Shown one piece after another: positions 44,731 to 54,161 of a stretch of DNA of 64,000 nucleotides. The stretch's first letter is position 1. Every line of letters starts with the position of its first letter. The translations under genes were made by a program, and so were the position numbers. The notes under the pieces are model-generated. The model was not told the DNA's origin, ran no database searches, and worked only from the letters and a program-made list of their open reading frames with translations. Origin of the DNA: Candidatus Zhuqueibacterota bacterium (GTDB taxonomy: Bacteria > Zhuqueibacterota > Zhuqueibacteria > Residuimicrobiales > Oceaniaggregativiventaceae); NCBI GenBank assembly GCA_014728115.1, contig WJME01000272.1:25782-89781 (forward strand), written 5' to 3'.

Positions 44731-47043
44731 ATGAAAAAACTCTTTGTACTCGTTTTGCTGATCCCGTTTATGCTATTCGCTGAAACCATTACGGTGAGTG
44801 AATTTCAGCAGCAAATCAAACAATCATACGACCGTTCCGATGGATTGCCCGGAATCGAGATAACGCAGATTGCAGTGACCGGTGATCAAACCGTCTTCGC
44901 TGCCACGACCCAGGGTCTGGCGCGGTTCGACGGTCGACGCTGGCAGGCTATCCAGGCGATCCCTGCTCCCATCAGCAGTCTTGCTTCTCAGGGAAACACC
45001 TTGATTATCGCAGCCGGCCAGGAACCGGTTTCGCTGTACAGGATGAATGCCAGAGGCAATCTCGAGGCGCAAAAAGAGCTTGCTCTCACCGATAAAGTAA
45101 CGGCTTTACATTTGGATGACAGGATCTATATCGGTACAGCGCAAGAACTCTATACGCTGGACAGCGACATGACAAGCGATCCGGCGCCGAAACATTTTAA
45201 CCGCTCGGTGAGCGATATCGCAACGGATCCCTTGGACCGGCTGGTCGTGGCCTCACAGCAGGGTCTATTTGAATATTCTCCAAGTACCCAATCATGGCAA
45301 GCATTGTATCCCCGCCAGGGTGACCGGGCCTGGGCTCCGAATGCGGTGGCAGGAGTCGGATTTGATAAAGACAACCGGCTCTGGTTCGCTTCTCCGCAGG
45401 GACTGGCCGTACAGGAACAGGGACAATGGTCGCTCTTTACCGGTCAGGAAGGTCTGCCATACAACCAATTCACTTGTCTTGATCTGGGGAAAACCGGAGT
45501 ATGGACAGGGACAACTATCGGTGTCGTGCATTATGACAATGGCATCTGGGAATACCGTCAAGGCAAACGCTGGCTTCCGGATGATAATATTCATGATATT
45601 GCTGTGGATGCACAAGGCAATGCCTGGACAGCCACATCCCGCGGAGTCGGTGTCATCAAACATATCCCCATGACTCTGGCCAAAAAGGCGGAATTTTATG
45701 AATCGGAAATCGACAAATACCATCGGCGCACGCCATACGAATATGTGTTGGGAGTCTCGGTGGCACAACCCGGCGACAAGAGCGAATATCAACAGCATGA
45801 CAGCGATAATGATGGATTATGGACAGCCATGTACGGGGCCGGAGAATGTTTTGCCTATGCAGCCACCGGTGATCCTAAAGCCAAGGCCCGGGCCAAAAAA
45901 GCATTCGAGGCTTTGCATTTCCTGAGAGAGGTACATGTGGATGCCCCGATCGCGCCCCCGTCCGGCTATGTGGCGCGTACGATCCTTCCCACATCAGGCC
46001 CTGATCCCAATAAGGGTCGGCTCGAAGGCGATCTTCGTAGAAAAGCTAAAGAGGATACCTTGTGGAAAACTTATGAACCCCGCTGGCCAAAGAGCAAAGA
46101 CGGCAAATGGTATTATAAAACCGATACCAGCTCTGATGAGCTGGATGGGCACTATTTTCTGTATGCATTGTACTATGATCTGGTGGCAGAGTCTGAGCAG
46201 GAACGTCAGCGTGTACGCGATCATGTCAGGCTTTTAACCGATCATCTCGTCCGGCACAATTTCCAGTTGGTGGATGTAGATGGTAAACCCACGCGCTGGG
46301 CACGATTCAGTCCCCAGGAACTGAATTATTCTCTGGATTGGTTTGTCGAACGCGGACTCAACTCGCTCAGTATGCTTTCGTATCTGATGACAGCCTGGCA
46401 TATCACAGATGATGAACAATATAAAGAAATTGCAGACTCACTCATCACGAACCATTCCTATCTGCAAAACATGATCGACCAAAAGGTACAACAGGGCATC
46501 GGGACGGGCAATCAATCCGATGATGAGATGGCGTTCATGTGCTATTATAACATTATAAAGTATGAACCCGATCAAAAACGCAAAGAGGCTTATGCTGCCT
46601 CAATGAATGCTTCCTGGCAGCTCGAAGCACCCGAAATGAACCCGTTTTTCAATATCGCTTTTGCCGCTTCCTGCACCGGACTCACATTTACCGATGCGTT
46701 CGGTACTTATCCGCTCGACCCGGATGGCGACTGGCTCGAGGATGCTGTTGAAACCCTGGTGCGCTTTCCCCTGGATCGCTTTGACTGGCGCCATACCAAC
46801 CATCATCGTCTCGATCTGGTCCGCACACATCCCCGACAACGAACGTTTGACAGCCAGATCGGCCCGCATGAAGGAATGAGAGTGAACGGCAAAGTCATTC
46901 CCGTGGACGAGTGTCATTTCAACTTTTGGAATCGCGATCCGTATAGATTCGACACCGGCGGTTCGGGTCGATATCTGGCAGACGGATCTGTCTATTTACT
47001 CCCTTATTATATGGCATTATACCACGGCTATATCAAAGAATAA
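44731..47043 (+). CDS. Secreted propeller plus helical-barrel protein, paralogue 2
   Basis: A 770-residue exported protein with signal peptide to MLFAE; AAAGGAAA precedes the ATG. Same architecture as the gene at 42389: propeller residues ~25-310 (VFAATTQGLARFDGRRW, LWFASPQGLAVQEQGQW, VWTGTTIGVVHYDNGIW), then helices with DNDGLWTAMYGAGEC (~358), KTDTSSDELDGH (~466), LVDVDGKPTRWARF, RGLNSLSMLSYL and QSDDEMAF. It has a ~60-residue insertion before the SSDE motif and an extended C-terminus. Tandem duplication followed by divergence is likely, giving enzymes for related glycan linkages (inference). A strong hairpin follows the stop codon. Confidence 0.75.
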   Translation: MKKLFVLVLLIPFMLFAETITVSEFQQQIKQSYDRSDGLPGIEITQIAVTGDQTVFAATTQGLARFDGRRWQAIQAIPAPISSLASQGNTLIIAAGQEPVSLYRMNARGNLEAQKELALTDKVTALHLDDRIYIGTAQELYTLDSDMTSDPAPKHFNRSVSDIATDPLDRLVVASQQGLFEYSPSTQSWQALYPRQGDRAWAPNAVAGVGFDKDNRLWFASPQGLAVQEQGQWSLFTGQEGLPYNQFTCLDLGKTGVWTGTTIGVVHYDNGIWEYRQGKRWLPDDNIHDIAVDAQGNAWTATSRGVGVIKHIPMTLAKKAEFYESEIDKYHRRTPYEYVLGVSVAQPGDKSEYQQHDSDNDGLWTAMYGAGECFAYAATGDPKAKARAKKAFEALHFLREVHVDAPIAPPSGYVARTILPTSGPDPNKGRLEGDLRRKAKEDTLWKTYEPRWPKSKDGKWYYKTDTSSDELDGHYFLYALYYDLVAESEQERQRVRDHVRLLTDHLVRHNFQLVDVDGKPTRWARFSPQELNYSLDWFVERGLNSLSMLSYLMTAWHITDDEQYKEIADSLITNHSYLQNMIDQKVQQGIGTGNQSDDEMAFMCYYNIIKYEPDQKRKEAYAASMNASWQLEAPEMNPFFNIAFAASCTGLTFTDAFGTYPLDPDGDWLEDAVETLVRFPLDRFDWRHTNHHRLDLVRTHPRQRTFDSQIGPHEGMRVNGKVIPVDECHFNFWNRDPYRFDTGGSGRYLADGSVYLLPYYMALYHGYIKE

Positions 47044-47054
47044 TAATACCACAC

Positions 47055-47092
47055 GCTTCATGCGTCTGTTGCGAAAACCAGACGCATGAAGC
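47055..47092 (+). terminator. Perfect 14-bp hairpin after the second paralogue
   Basis: GCTTCATGCGTCTG (47055-47068) pairs without mismatch with CAGACGCATGAAGC (47079-47092), loop 10 nt. No T-run follows, so it may be a terminator or an RNA 3' end stabiliser. The rest of the spacer to 47495 is AT-rich with no gene and presumably contains the promoter of the next gene. Confidence 0.65.
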
Positions 47093-47495
47093 ACAATCCC
47101 CTAATTCCCGCACCTGTCATTGCCTCTGTCATAAAAATATTACACCTGTCACATCAAAAACATCTTTTCCTACTAAAATTAAACTTGAATATGTAATAAA
47201 TTTATAACACAAAAGCAATATTTATATCGATTTATAATTATTTTCATACGAAAGGCATAATATTTGCCTACTTATTCGCGAGGGACGGACGGAGGTATTT
47301 GGAAAAACCCGCCTAAATGACACATTTTAGCACATGATTAAAAACAGGTGAGGACCTTAGCCTTCAGTCCACTCTGTATCTTTATGCTCTTTAATTCAGT
47401 ATTTACTGAATTGACCTATTTGGGCGAGATAGGACAGAGCAAGAGATCGCACTGCAACGAATCTTGGAAGACGGACATCTACAGAGGAGGCCTGC

Positions 47496-50400
47496 ATGAA
47501 ATCCACAGCTACGATTTTATGTCTCATTCTATTCTCATTTTCATTCTCTCTTTATGCACAAGGCGACGGCTATAGCTACTTGCCAACAGCGCGGACCGAT
47601 GATGATAAATTCTTTTGTTTGATCGGGCCAGGGTCATCCTCGCACATCGGTGCAGAGGTCTATGAATTTGCTTTGGAAATCAGCTATTATCTAAAACAAA
47701 TTGAGGTCGGTGTATTCGATGGCCAGCAGGGAGGATACTGGGACAGCTCCTGGGGCACTCCCCCTCCAGTCATTTTTACCCTCTATGCCGATCCAAATGG
47801 AGACGGCACGAACATGGTCAAAGTGGGCGAATGGTCAAGTTACAACATGCCTGATAATGACTGGTATGATTGCCTCGCCCCCACTGATGAACGAGCGCGA
47901 CTCGATAACGGTAATTATGGCTATCGGCTTTTTGCCGGTAGTACCAAACCCAAACATAGCCGACTTCAAAATAATTTTAAACTGCGGGTCAATGGCGCCA
48001 TCGAAATGATTCCCTTTTCCGTCGGATTTATGGCCCATCTGGGTGTGGACTACTATCATATCCTTTATCCTGAAGCAGGACAATTCCCTGATGGACCTTA
48101 CGATCCTACCACCTATGATGGTGTTTGGGAATGGTTTATCTATTTGCCAGAACCTGTAGATGCTTTAGAGATCTGGGACGGAGATTTCGATCACGGCTCT
48201 TATCCTCCTCACGATTATGACACCGATGACCCGGATACTCCAAACGATCAATCCCCGCCCTGGGCAGGTGCCGGCGTGGAAACCAGACGTGAAGGGGAAA
48301 ACCCCGGCGCGCCACAAGATAACAGACCAAATGATCCCTGGGGATGGTATGGAATTTATAAAAGAGGGGGGTCAGTCACCTACAAAGTCATCGATCCACA
48401 TGGAAAAGTCTATATGAATGACAATCCCTCCGGCAACAGCGAATGGGAACGGTTTCGTATCGATACCGCTCCTTTTGACCGTTCCATAATGGACCATCAT
48501 GCCGATGAACTGCCGGCAGGAATCTATACTATCAGGGTCGAAGGACTGGATATTTACAATTATAATGCCCTGCGTTTTGATCGTAATGTCGTAGGCCATA
48601 ATCATAAAGGCAAACCCATTGTCTTTCCGATCCTGCCTCCCAATGTCCTCGGCACTATCGGTGACCTCGTCTGGGTCGACAAGGACAAGGACGGCATCCC
48701 CGATCCCGAGGAACCGCCCCTGGCAAACGTCAATCTCGCCCTCTATAACGAACAGGGCAACAAAATCGCCAAAGCAAGAACCGATGAAAACGGCAATTAT
48801 CTCTTCAAGAACGTCCCGGCTGGAACCTATCAGGTCGTCATCGATGACAATACCGTGCCACAGGACTATAACCTCACAACCTATAGCTCCGTCCTCGAGG
48901 TCAGCGTCCAGGGCGGGCAACAGCAACTCTCGGCCGACTATGGCTATGTCAACAAGGGCGAACCCGGATGTAAAGAACTCATCGCATGGCTCGAACCCTG
49001 GTTCGGGGACACCGAAAACGAAATCCCCCTCAGACACTGGACCGAGGACCAGATGGGCGGCATCACAGACAGCGCATGGTTCAACTATTATCAGCCATAC
49101 CAAAACCCAGTGCCCAACCTCTATGACTCTAAAGATCCTGACCTCATCAAAAGCCAGATCCTCCAGGCATGGAGTCACGAGATCGATGCCTTTGTCATCG
49201 ACTGGAAGGGAAAAGACTCGTTCGAGCAACAGGCCACACAACAAATCCTCGATCAGGTCGCAGACCTCTATGACCAATACAAATATCACGGATTCGATTT
49301 CAGAGTCATCCTCAGCTATAATGAAAACGCCGCCGGAACCCTGGAAGAAAATCTCCAGTTCATCGCCGATTCCATCTTTACCCATAAAGCCTATTACAAC
49401 AACCAGTTCTTCAATGCTCCCTATTATCCCCTCTTTGTATACAGTCCCGATAACCTCCTCCAACCCCAACAGCTCTGGCAAACCCTCGGACAGGTCACCT
49501 CTGACAGTATCCAGCTCATCTGGAACTGGCAGGGCGATCCGACTGATCCCTTGCTGGATCAGGTCACCAGTGTCTATCCATGGGCAGGCGAAAAAAACAG
49601 AACATGGGACCATTCGGCAGGACTGGAATGGGGCAAGGATTATCTGGATCAGTTTTACCAACTCTCGGGTCCCGATTATCTCACCGGCGCAGTATGGCCC
49701 GGATTCGATGACCGGCAATGGACCAACGGCAACGGTCTATGGACCGACCGCCAGCAAACCGCTGTCTATGACTCGACATGGCAACATGCGCTCAAATCAA
49801 ACAGCCAGTGGATTCTCCTCCAGTCCTGGAACGATTACAACCGCAACACCCACGTCGAACTCTCTCATCACCATGAAACCGACTTTTTGCTCAAAACCAG
49901 AACCTATGGCATGGACTGGAAAGGCGCCAAACCCTGTTGCCTCGAGATCGATGAACTGGCACTGCCCTTTCCCACGCTCTATTATGTCGCGGCAAAATCC
50001 GGACTCGGTCACGACCACCTCGAGGCTTCGGTTCAACGGTTCTTTGAAGGAAACTATGCCGGAGCCATCGCCCTGTTGGAAACCGGCGTCATGGAAACCG
50101 AATATGCCGGGGAAGAAAAAGAAGACAATGATCTCGTCTTTATCAAAGGAACCCCCACCCTGGCCAAAGGGGACCAGGAGCGCGGCTGGCACAATGCCGT
50201 CGATGGCGATGTCGAAGGATGGGACGGTACCACATGGGCCAAAGGCGAGGAACACAAGCATGACCCGGCATGGGCCATCTTTCGTTTTGCTGACAATCAG
50301 CCACACACATTCAACTATATCACCTTTCAAACCGACAATGGCACTGCCGATGATGCCGATGCCGCAGCACAGGTCGAGCGTATAGAGGTGCTGGTCAGCA

Positions 50401-50903
50401 CAGGTGGACTCGATGAAGAGGATTTTGTCTCCATATGGCAGGGCCGGCGAAAATACGACGGTACCACCCCGGAATGGCGCAGGCTCGCATCAGAGGTCAC
50501 TGCGAAATATGTCAAACTCGTACTCTATTCCCAGTACTATAACGCCGGATGGAGGCAGATCGTCGAGTTTCAGGTCCAGAGCGATGACAAAAAAGGTGCC
50601 AAGCCTGCCCAGGCTCTCGAGGGTCTGGCAGCCATGCCCAAAGAGACGGCTCTGCATCCCGGCTATCCCAATCCCTTTAATCCGGTCACCACGATTTCAT
50701 ATACCCTGGCACAAAGCCAGACGGTCCAGCTGATCATCTATGATGCCACCGGACGCACCGTGCAGGTGCTGGCAAACGGCATGCAGCAGGCCGGAACGCA
50801 TCGTATCGACTGGAATGCTGCAGAGCACCCGAGTGGAGTTTATTTTTCGAGATTACAAACAGCAACCGAAAATCATGTTCAAAAATTAACTCTTTTGAAA
50901 TGA
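47496..50903 (+). CDS. Large secreted multidomain protein: SdrD-B-like, GH71/GH99-like, F5/8-type and sorting domain
   Basis: A 1,135-residue exported protein; GAGGAGG lies upstream of the ATG, signal peptide to SLYAQ. Residues ~20-380 are an acidic, Asp-rich region of unknown fold with a metal-ligand-like DPDTPNDQ. Residues ~386-487 are an SdrD-B-type domain (GDLVWVDKDKDGIPDPEEPP, GNYLFKNVPAGTYQVVI). Residues ~492-815 resemble GH71/GH99 alpha-glucanase/mannanase TIM barrels (LIAWLEPWFGD, IDAFVIDWKG, LQSWNDYNRNTHVE). Residues ~880-1030 resemble an F5/8-type carbohydrate-binding module. Residues ~1050-1135 are the sorting domain (GYPNPFNPVTTI, VYFSRLQTA, LTLLK). It is likely cell-surface-attached and acts on alpha-linked glycans; the exact linkage is unknown. 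Confidence 0.75.
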   Translation: MKSTATILCLILFSFSFSLYAQGDGYSYLPTARTDDDKFFCLIGPGSSSHIGAEVYEFALEISYYLKQIEVGVFDGQQGGYWDSSWGTPPPVIFTLYADPNGDGTNMVKVGEWSSYNMPDNDWYDCLAPTDERARLDNGNYGYRLFAGSTKPKHSRLQNNFKLRVNGAIEMIPFSVGFMAHLGVDYYHILYPEAGQFPDGPYDPTTYDGVWEWFIYLPEPVDALEIWDGDFDHGSYPPHDYDTDDPDTPNDQSPPWAGAGVETRREGENPGAPQDNRPNDPWGWYGIYKRGGSVTYKVIDPHGKVYMNDNPSGNSEWERFRIDTAPFDRSIMDHHADELPAGIYTIRVEGLDIYNYNALRFDRNVVGHNHKGKPIVFPILPPNVLGTIGDLVWVDKDKDGIPDPEEPPLANVNLALYNEQGNKIAKARTDENGNYLFKNVPAGTYQVVIDDNTVPQDYNLTTYSSVLEVSVQGGQQQLSADYGYVNKGEPGCKELIAWLEPWFGDTENEIPLRHWTEDQMGGITDSAWFNYYQPYQNPVPNLYDSKDPDLIKSQILQAWSHEIDAFVIDWKGKDSFEQQATQQILDQVADLYDQYKYHGFDFRVILSYNENAAGTLEENLQFIADSIFTHKAYYNNQFFNAPYYPLFVYSPDNLLQPQQLWQTLGQVTSDSIQLIWNWQGDPTDPLLDQVTSVYPWAGEKNRTWDHSAGLEWGKDYLDQFYQLSGPDYLTGAVWPGFDDRQWTNGNGLWTDRQQTAVYDSTWQHALKSNSQWILLQSWNDYNRNTHVELSHHHETDFLLKTRTYGMDWKGAKPCCLEIDELALPFPTLYYVAAKSGLGHDHLEASVQRFFEGNYAGAIALLETGVMETEYAGEEKEDNDLVFIKGTPTLAKGDQERGWHNAVDGDVEGWDGTTWAKGEEHKHDPAWAIFRFADNQPHTFNYITFQTDNGTADDADAAAQVERIEVLVSTGGLDEEDFVSIWQGRRKYDGTTPEWRRLASEVTAKYVKLVLYSQYYNAGWRQIVEFQVQSDDKKGAKPAQALEGLAAMPKETALHPGYPNPFNPVTTISYTLAQSQTVQLIIYDATGRTVQVLANGMQQAGTHRIDWNAAEHPSGVYFSRLQTATENHVQKLTLLK

Positions 50904-50911
50904 GCTGAGCG

Positions 50912-50982
50912 ACCCAAAGCCACAACGCCCCCAGGTGCTTTGGGTTTAATGATCTCCCGGCAAGTCCTCCCTTGCCGGGAGA
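50912..50982. terminator. Two hairpins between convergent genes
   Basis: ACCCAAAGC/GCTTTGGGT (50912-50945, 9 bp) and TCTCCCGGCAAG/CTTGCCGGGAGA (50953-50982, perfect 12 bp, 6-nt loop) lie between convergent genes and can end transcription from both sides. Confidence 0.75.
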
Positions 50983-50993
50983 GAATTTACCTC

Positions 50994-51527
50994 TTATTTT
51001 TTTAATTTGTGCTGTAAAAGCAAGACTTTTTGCAAAATGCCTTTGATTTGCACCCCCTGTTTTTCACCACTGACGGCGTCGATGCAGTCGAAATCCCATT
51101 TTCCTTTGCGTCTGAAATACCCTATCCAATAAGGATAGAGAATGCGATATTGAAGGGTCATGGATTGTATCTGTTTGTTTTCTCTCTGCTTTAGATTTAA
51201 TTCCATGAGCAATCGTTTATACTGTTGACGTGCTGTTTCGAGGGCCTGGTCGGCTGAAAGAATCCAGAGGTCTTGAGAAACGGATTGTTCATTGGGCAGA
51301 GCTTTGAGGGAACGCGTAAATGCCATGTATCCCTCGAGGCTGTCAGCAAAGAGATAGCCATGGCTCAACCTTCCGGATTTGTTGATCAACTCGACGGCAA
51401 ACAGATATCCGGGCATATACACCACATTAACCACCTCGATGGCACGGCGCCGGCGCAGGGGGCCGGGAGGTTTGGAGAGAATCGAATGAGCCCGATCTTT
51501 TGTCACGACAGGAGAAACTTTGAACAT
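50994..51527 (-). CDS. Conserved-looking protein of unknown function
   Basis: A 177-residue protein without signal peptide. Features: a basic N-terminal half with RRRRAIEVVNVVYMPGYLFAV, a linker with coiled-coil character (ALETARQQYKRLLMELNLKQ), and a C-terminal YPYWIGYFRRKGKWDFDCID with DAVSGEKQGVQIK, a pattern I have met in uncharacterised bacterial proteins but cannot name. The ribosome binding site is poor. Divergent from the VOC gene across 105 bp. It may be a cytoplasmic accessory or nucleic-acid-interacting protein; this is speculative. Confidence 0.55.
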   Translation of the reverse strand: MFKVSPVVTKDRAHSILSKPPGPLRRRRAIEVVNVVYMPGYLFAVELINKSGRLSHGYLFADSLEGYMAFTRSLKALPNEQSVSQDLWILSADQALETARQQYKRLLMELNLKQRENKQIQSMTLQYRILYPYWIGYFRRKGKWDFDCIDAVSGEKQGVQIKGILQKVLLLQHKLKK

Positions 51528-51552
51528 AAAAAAGCACCAGCAAGTTTTGTCA

Positions 51553-51581
51553 TTGCATCAAAAAATTGTGTTTCGTATTAT
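51553..51581 (+). promoter_or_regulatory. Sigma70-type promoter of the VOC gene
   Basis: TTGCAT (51553-51558), 17-bp spacer, TATTAT (51576-51581), about 50 bp before the ATG. Confidence 0.6.
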
Positions 51582-51632
51582 GATAAATTAAACCATCAAT
51601 TGCAACAAAAAGGTTATATTGTGGAGACAGAT

Positions 51633-52106
51633 ATGGTATCCATAGATCATCTCAATATCGTTGTATCTGACCTTCAAAGATCCCTGGATTTTTATTGCGG
51701 AATATTGGGTTTCACTGAAACCCGGCGGGCCATTTTGCATGGAGAATGGATCGATAAAGTGGTGGGATTGAGGGGTGTCAAAGCAGAAGTGGTATATATA
51801 TTGGCGCCCGGAGGGGAACCGCGCATTGAACTTCTTTCTTATCAGCACCCTGCCGGTGAAAAGTTACACCAGACCAGTATTCCCAACACCCATGGGCTGC
51901 GACACTTTGCATTGCGGGTGGACAATCTTGAAGCCATATTGAAAAAAATAAGGGGCGCCGGCATCAGCCCGTTGGGTCAGGTGGTGACCGTTCCATCGGG
52001 AATCGTAAAACATGATGCCGGCGAAAAGTCTTTGGTTTACCTGTTGGACCCAGATGGTGTCATTCTCGAGCTTGCAGAATACAAGCTTGACATGACCGGT
52101 TCTTAG
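51633..52106 (+). CDS. VOC-family (glyoxalase-like) metalloenzyme
   Basis: A 157-residue cytoplasmic protein. ATG 51633 follows GGAGA and places the first metal ligand in MVSIDHLNIVV at the start, as is usual; the upstream in-frame extension is not family-like. Two betaalphabetabetabeta modules: the ligands are His6, Glu in RIELLSYQ, His in LRHFALRV and Glu in VILELAEYK. Family members include lactoylglutathione lyase, methylmalonyl-CoA epimerase and ring-cleaving dioxygenases; length and motifs do not decide. Converges with the small membrane gene at 52120. Confidence 0.85.
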   Translation: MVSIDHLNIVVSDLQRSLDFYCGILGFTETRRAILHGEWIDKVVGLRGVKAEVVYILAPGGEPRIELLSYQHPAGEKLHQTSIPNTHGLRHFALRVDNLEAILKKIRGAGISPLGQVVTVPSGIVKHDAGEKSLVYLLDPDGVILELAEYKLDMTGS

Positions 52107-52119
52107 AGTCGGTTAAACC

Positions 52120-52335
52120 CTAGGATTCGGCCTTGTTTTTGAGCCGTCTGGAGGTCATGATACAAAATCCTGCGACAATCAGCAGCACTGCAGCAGAGCC
52201 TACATTCGTCCAGGCTCCCAATCTGGTTTCGGTGATAAAAGAAGCATACACCAGAGCCATGCCAAATACTCCCATAAAGATGCCGATCGCCATCAAGGCT
52301 TTGCGGTCGGCATCACGAACTGTCATTTTAGCCAT
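52120..52335 (-). CDS. Small two-helix membrane protein
   Basis: A 71-residue protein with two hydrophobic helices (residues ~14-34 and 42-61), a charged N-terminus (TVRDADRKA) and a basic tail (SRRLKNK). AGGAG lies before the ATG. It is the last gene of a leftward unit with another small membrane protein (15 bp away) and the SSS symporter, so it may be an auxiliary subunit of the transporter or simply hitchhike. No family recognised. Confidence 0.6.
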   Translation of the reverse strand: MAKMTVRDADRKALMAIGIFMGVFGMALVYASFITETRLGAWTNVGSAAVLLIVAGFCIMTSRRLKNKAES

Positions 52336-52350
52336 ATCAAACTCCTGTAA

Positions 52351-52560
52351 CTAGAATATCAAATAGATACCGATCTGCAAAAACACGATGCCGGTAACCC
52401 ATAGCTTTAAATTGCGCCAGGGTTTTTGATCATCTGCACCGAGATAGATATAATCTTTGGGCAACAACATGGCAAAAATCCAGGCAATAAGAAAGGGTAT
52501 AATCACCATAAATCGTGCCCATCCCTGGGACAGATGCGAAATCCAATCAAAATTAAGCAT
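52351..52560 (-). CDS. Small two-helix membrane protein next to the symporter
   Basis: A 69-residue protein with helices at residues ~18-36 and 50-68, between them GADDQKPWRNLKLW. The ATG at 52560 lies two bases past the symporter stop and uses GAGGAT inside the symporter's 3' end as its binding site, so translation is probably coupled. An auxiliary small subunit of the SSS transporter is a reasonable guess; small partners are known for some sodium symporters. Confidence 0.65.
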   Translation of the reverse strand: MLNFDWISHLSQGWARFMVIIPFLIAWIFAMLLPKDYIYLGADDQKPWRNLKLWVTGIVFLQIGIYLIF

Positions 52561-52562
52561 GA

Positions 52563-54107
52563 TCAATCCTCATCATCTTCAAGTCGGTTATGAATTGCGT
52601 CTTGTAGTTCATCATCCTGTATAACGAGGCCATAGACAAGGCCGCGCAGTTTTTGCAAAGGTTCCGGAGAACCGAAAAGGCTGGTAACGATACCGAGAAT
52701 AACAGAACCCAAAAAGCTCCACCAGCTGATATAGAGAAACGGATCCTGAATAGAAAACAAGCTGCCTTTAAACGCGAACAAGAGTGCAGAGATGCACATC
52801 CCGCCCACGAGGCCCACGAGGCCACCCCAGGCGGTGGTCCGCGCCCAGAAAATGCCTAGTACGAGCACTCCCAGCGTAGGACCCTGGAAAAAGGACAAGA
52901 GTGTCTGGATATAGACATAGAGACCCGGAAACCTTGAGCTGATTGGAGCAGTAATCACACCCAGAACGAGGATGACAGCAGTAAAGACTCGTCCCATGAC
53001 CAAAAGATGTTTGTCGCTGGCATTGCGGTGAATAAATCGTTCATAGAGATCCTTGGTCCAGATGGTGGCCGAAGAATTGAGCATTGAATCCACACTGGAC
53101 ATCAAGCCGGCAAAGAATGCGGCAAACAAGAGGCCGGTCAGTCCTTTTGGCAACAATTCCTTCACCAACAACGGAAAAGCGCGGTCACCGTCAGCGATAT
53201 CGGGATAGAGAGCCAGGGCGATCAAGCCGGGGACAACCATGATGGCAGGAATAAACATCTTGAAAAAGGCAGCGCCCAGCATACTGGCCTTTGCATGCCA
53301 TTCATTACGGGCCCCCAGACAGCGTTGTACAACGGTTTGGTTGGCGATAAAATAGGCAGGGGCCATAACCAGTGCCAGTCCGAATAAAATCCCGGTCCAG
53401 GGATAAGGGGTATCCTTTTCAGGCGAGATAATCAGGTTAAAGTGGTCGTTATATTCGGGTCCCAACGCCTGAATCCGGTCGACCATATTCTGCCAGCCGC
53501 CCAGTTCGCCGAAACCGATGACCAGAATGGCAATAGCGCCGATAAACATAATCGTAAACTGTATGACATCGGTCATGACCACTGCAGAGAGCCCCCCGCT
53601 GATGGTATAGATACCGACGATAATTGCAGTGATCACGACAGAAGTGGTAATGGTCCATCCCATTAACTCGCTCAGCAAGACGCCTGAGGCATAGAGGGTT
53701 ACACCGAGACTGAACACGATGAATATGAGCCATACCGAGGCATGAACGCTTCGGACATAGACATTATATCTTCTTCCCAAATATTCCGGGATGGTATAGA
53801 TCCCTGCACGCCAGTAATAAGGGATAAACACCATTGCGGCGAGCACCATCGCCGGGACGGATCCGATCCAGTCAAAATTTCCCACCACGATACCAAAGCG
53901 GTAGGCCTGGCCACTGAGACCGACAAAATCGAGAGCGCCGATATCGGATACCACGATCGACATACCGATAGCCCAGAAAGGCAGCATTTTACCGGCCAGA
54001 AAATAGTCTTCGGACGAGTGTACGAATCGCCTGAAATAGAATCCCATCATAAGAATGCCGCCGAGATAGAGAAGGACGACAAAATAGTCAATTCCGGATA
54101 ACGCCAC
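52563..54107 (-). CDS. Sodium:solute symporter (SSS family)
   Basis: A 514-residue inner-membrane transporter with about 13-14 helices that would couple solute uptake to a sodium gradient. Typical features: SSEDYFLAGKMLPFWAIGMS after the first helix, GLSGQAYRFGI, ISGGLSAVVMTDVIQF, PAYFIANQTVVQRCLGARNE and FAGLMSSVDSMLNSSAT, the last matching the SSS/SGLT sodium-binding region. GTG start at 54107 with AGGAGGT five bases upstream. The LacI-type operator (54175) and an inverted repeat lie 55-80 bp upstream, suggesting induction by a sugar from the glycans degraded in this locus. Substrate unknown; sugars or sugar acids are most plausible. Confidence 0.92.
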   Translation of the reverse strand: MALSGIDYFVVLLYLGGILMMGFYFRRFVHSSEDYFLAGKMLPFWAIGMSIVVSDIGALDFVGLSGQAYRFGIVVGNFDWIGSVPAMVLAAMVFIPYYWRAGIYTIPEYLGRRYNVYVRSVHASVWLIFIVFSLGVTLYASGVLLSELMGWTITTSVVITAIIVGIYTISGGLSAVVMTDVIQFTIMFIGAIAILVIGFGELGGWQNMVDRIQALGPEYNDHFNLIISPEKDTPYPWTGILFGLALVMAPAYFIANQTVVQRCLGARNEWHAKASMLGAAFFKMFIPAIMVVPGLIALALYPDIADGDRAFPLLVKELLPKGLTGLLFAAFFAGLMSSVDSMLNSSATIWTKDLYERFIHRNASDKHLLVMGRVFTAVILVLGVITAPISSRFPGLYVYIQTLLSFFQGPTLGVLVLGIFWARTTAWGGLVGLVGGMCISALLFAFKGSLFSIQDPFLYISWWSFLGSVILGIVTSLFGSPEPLQKLRGLVYGLVIQDDELQDAIHNRLEDDED

Positions 54108-54161
54108 GGGTCACCTCCTAGAGTAGACAATCAACAATTTATTCATTCCTTATCTGCAAGA

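Noticed and set aside
48372..49718. 448-codon reverse-strand open frame
   Set aside because: Antisense shadow of the GH71/99-like gene; no domain and no ribosome binding site.
48619..50385. 588-codon open frame on the forward strand
   Set aside because: Serine/proline-rich product in a shifted frame of the 47496 gene with no family pattern; the main frame has clear domains.
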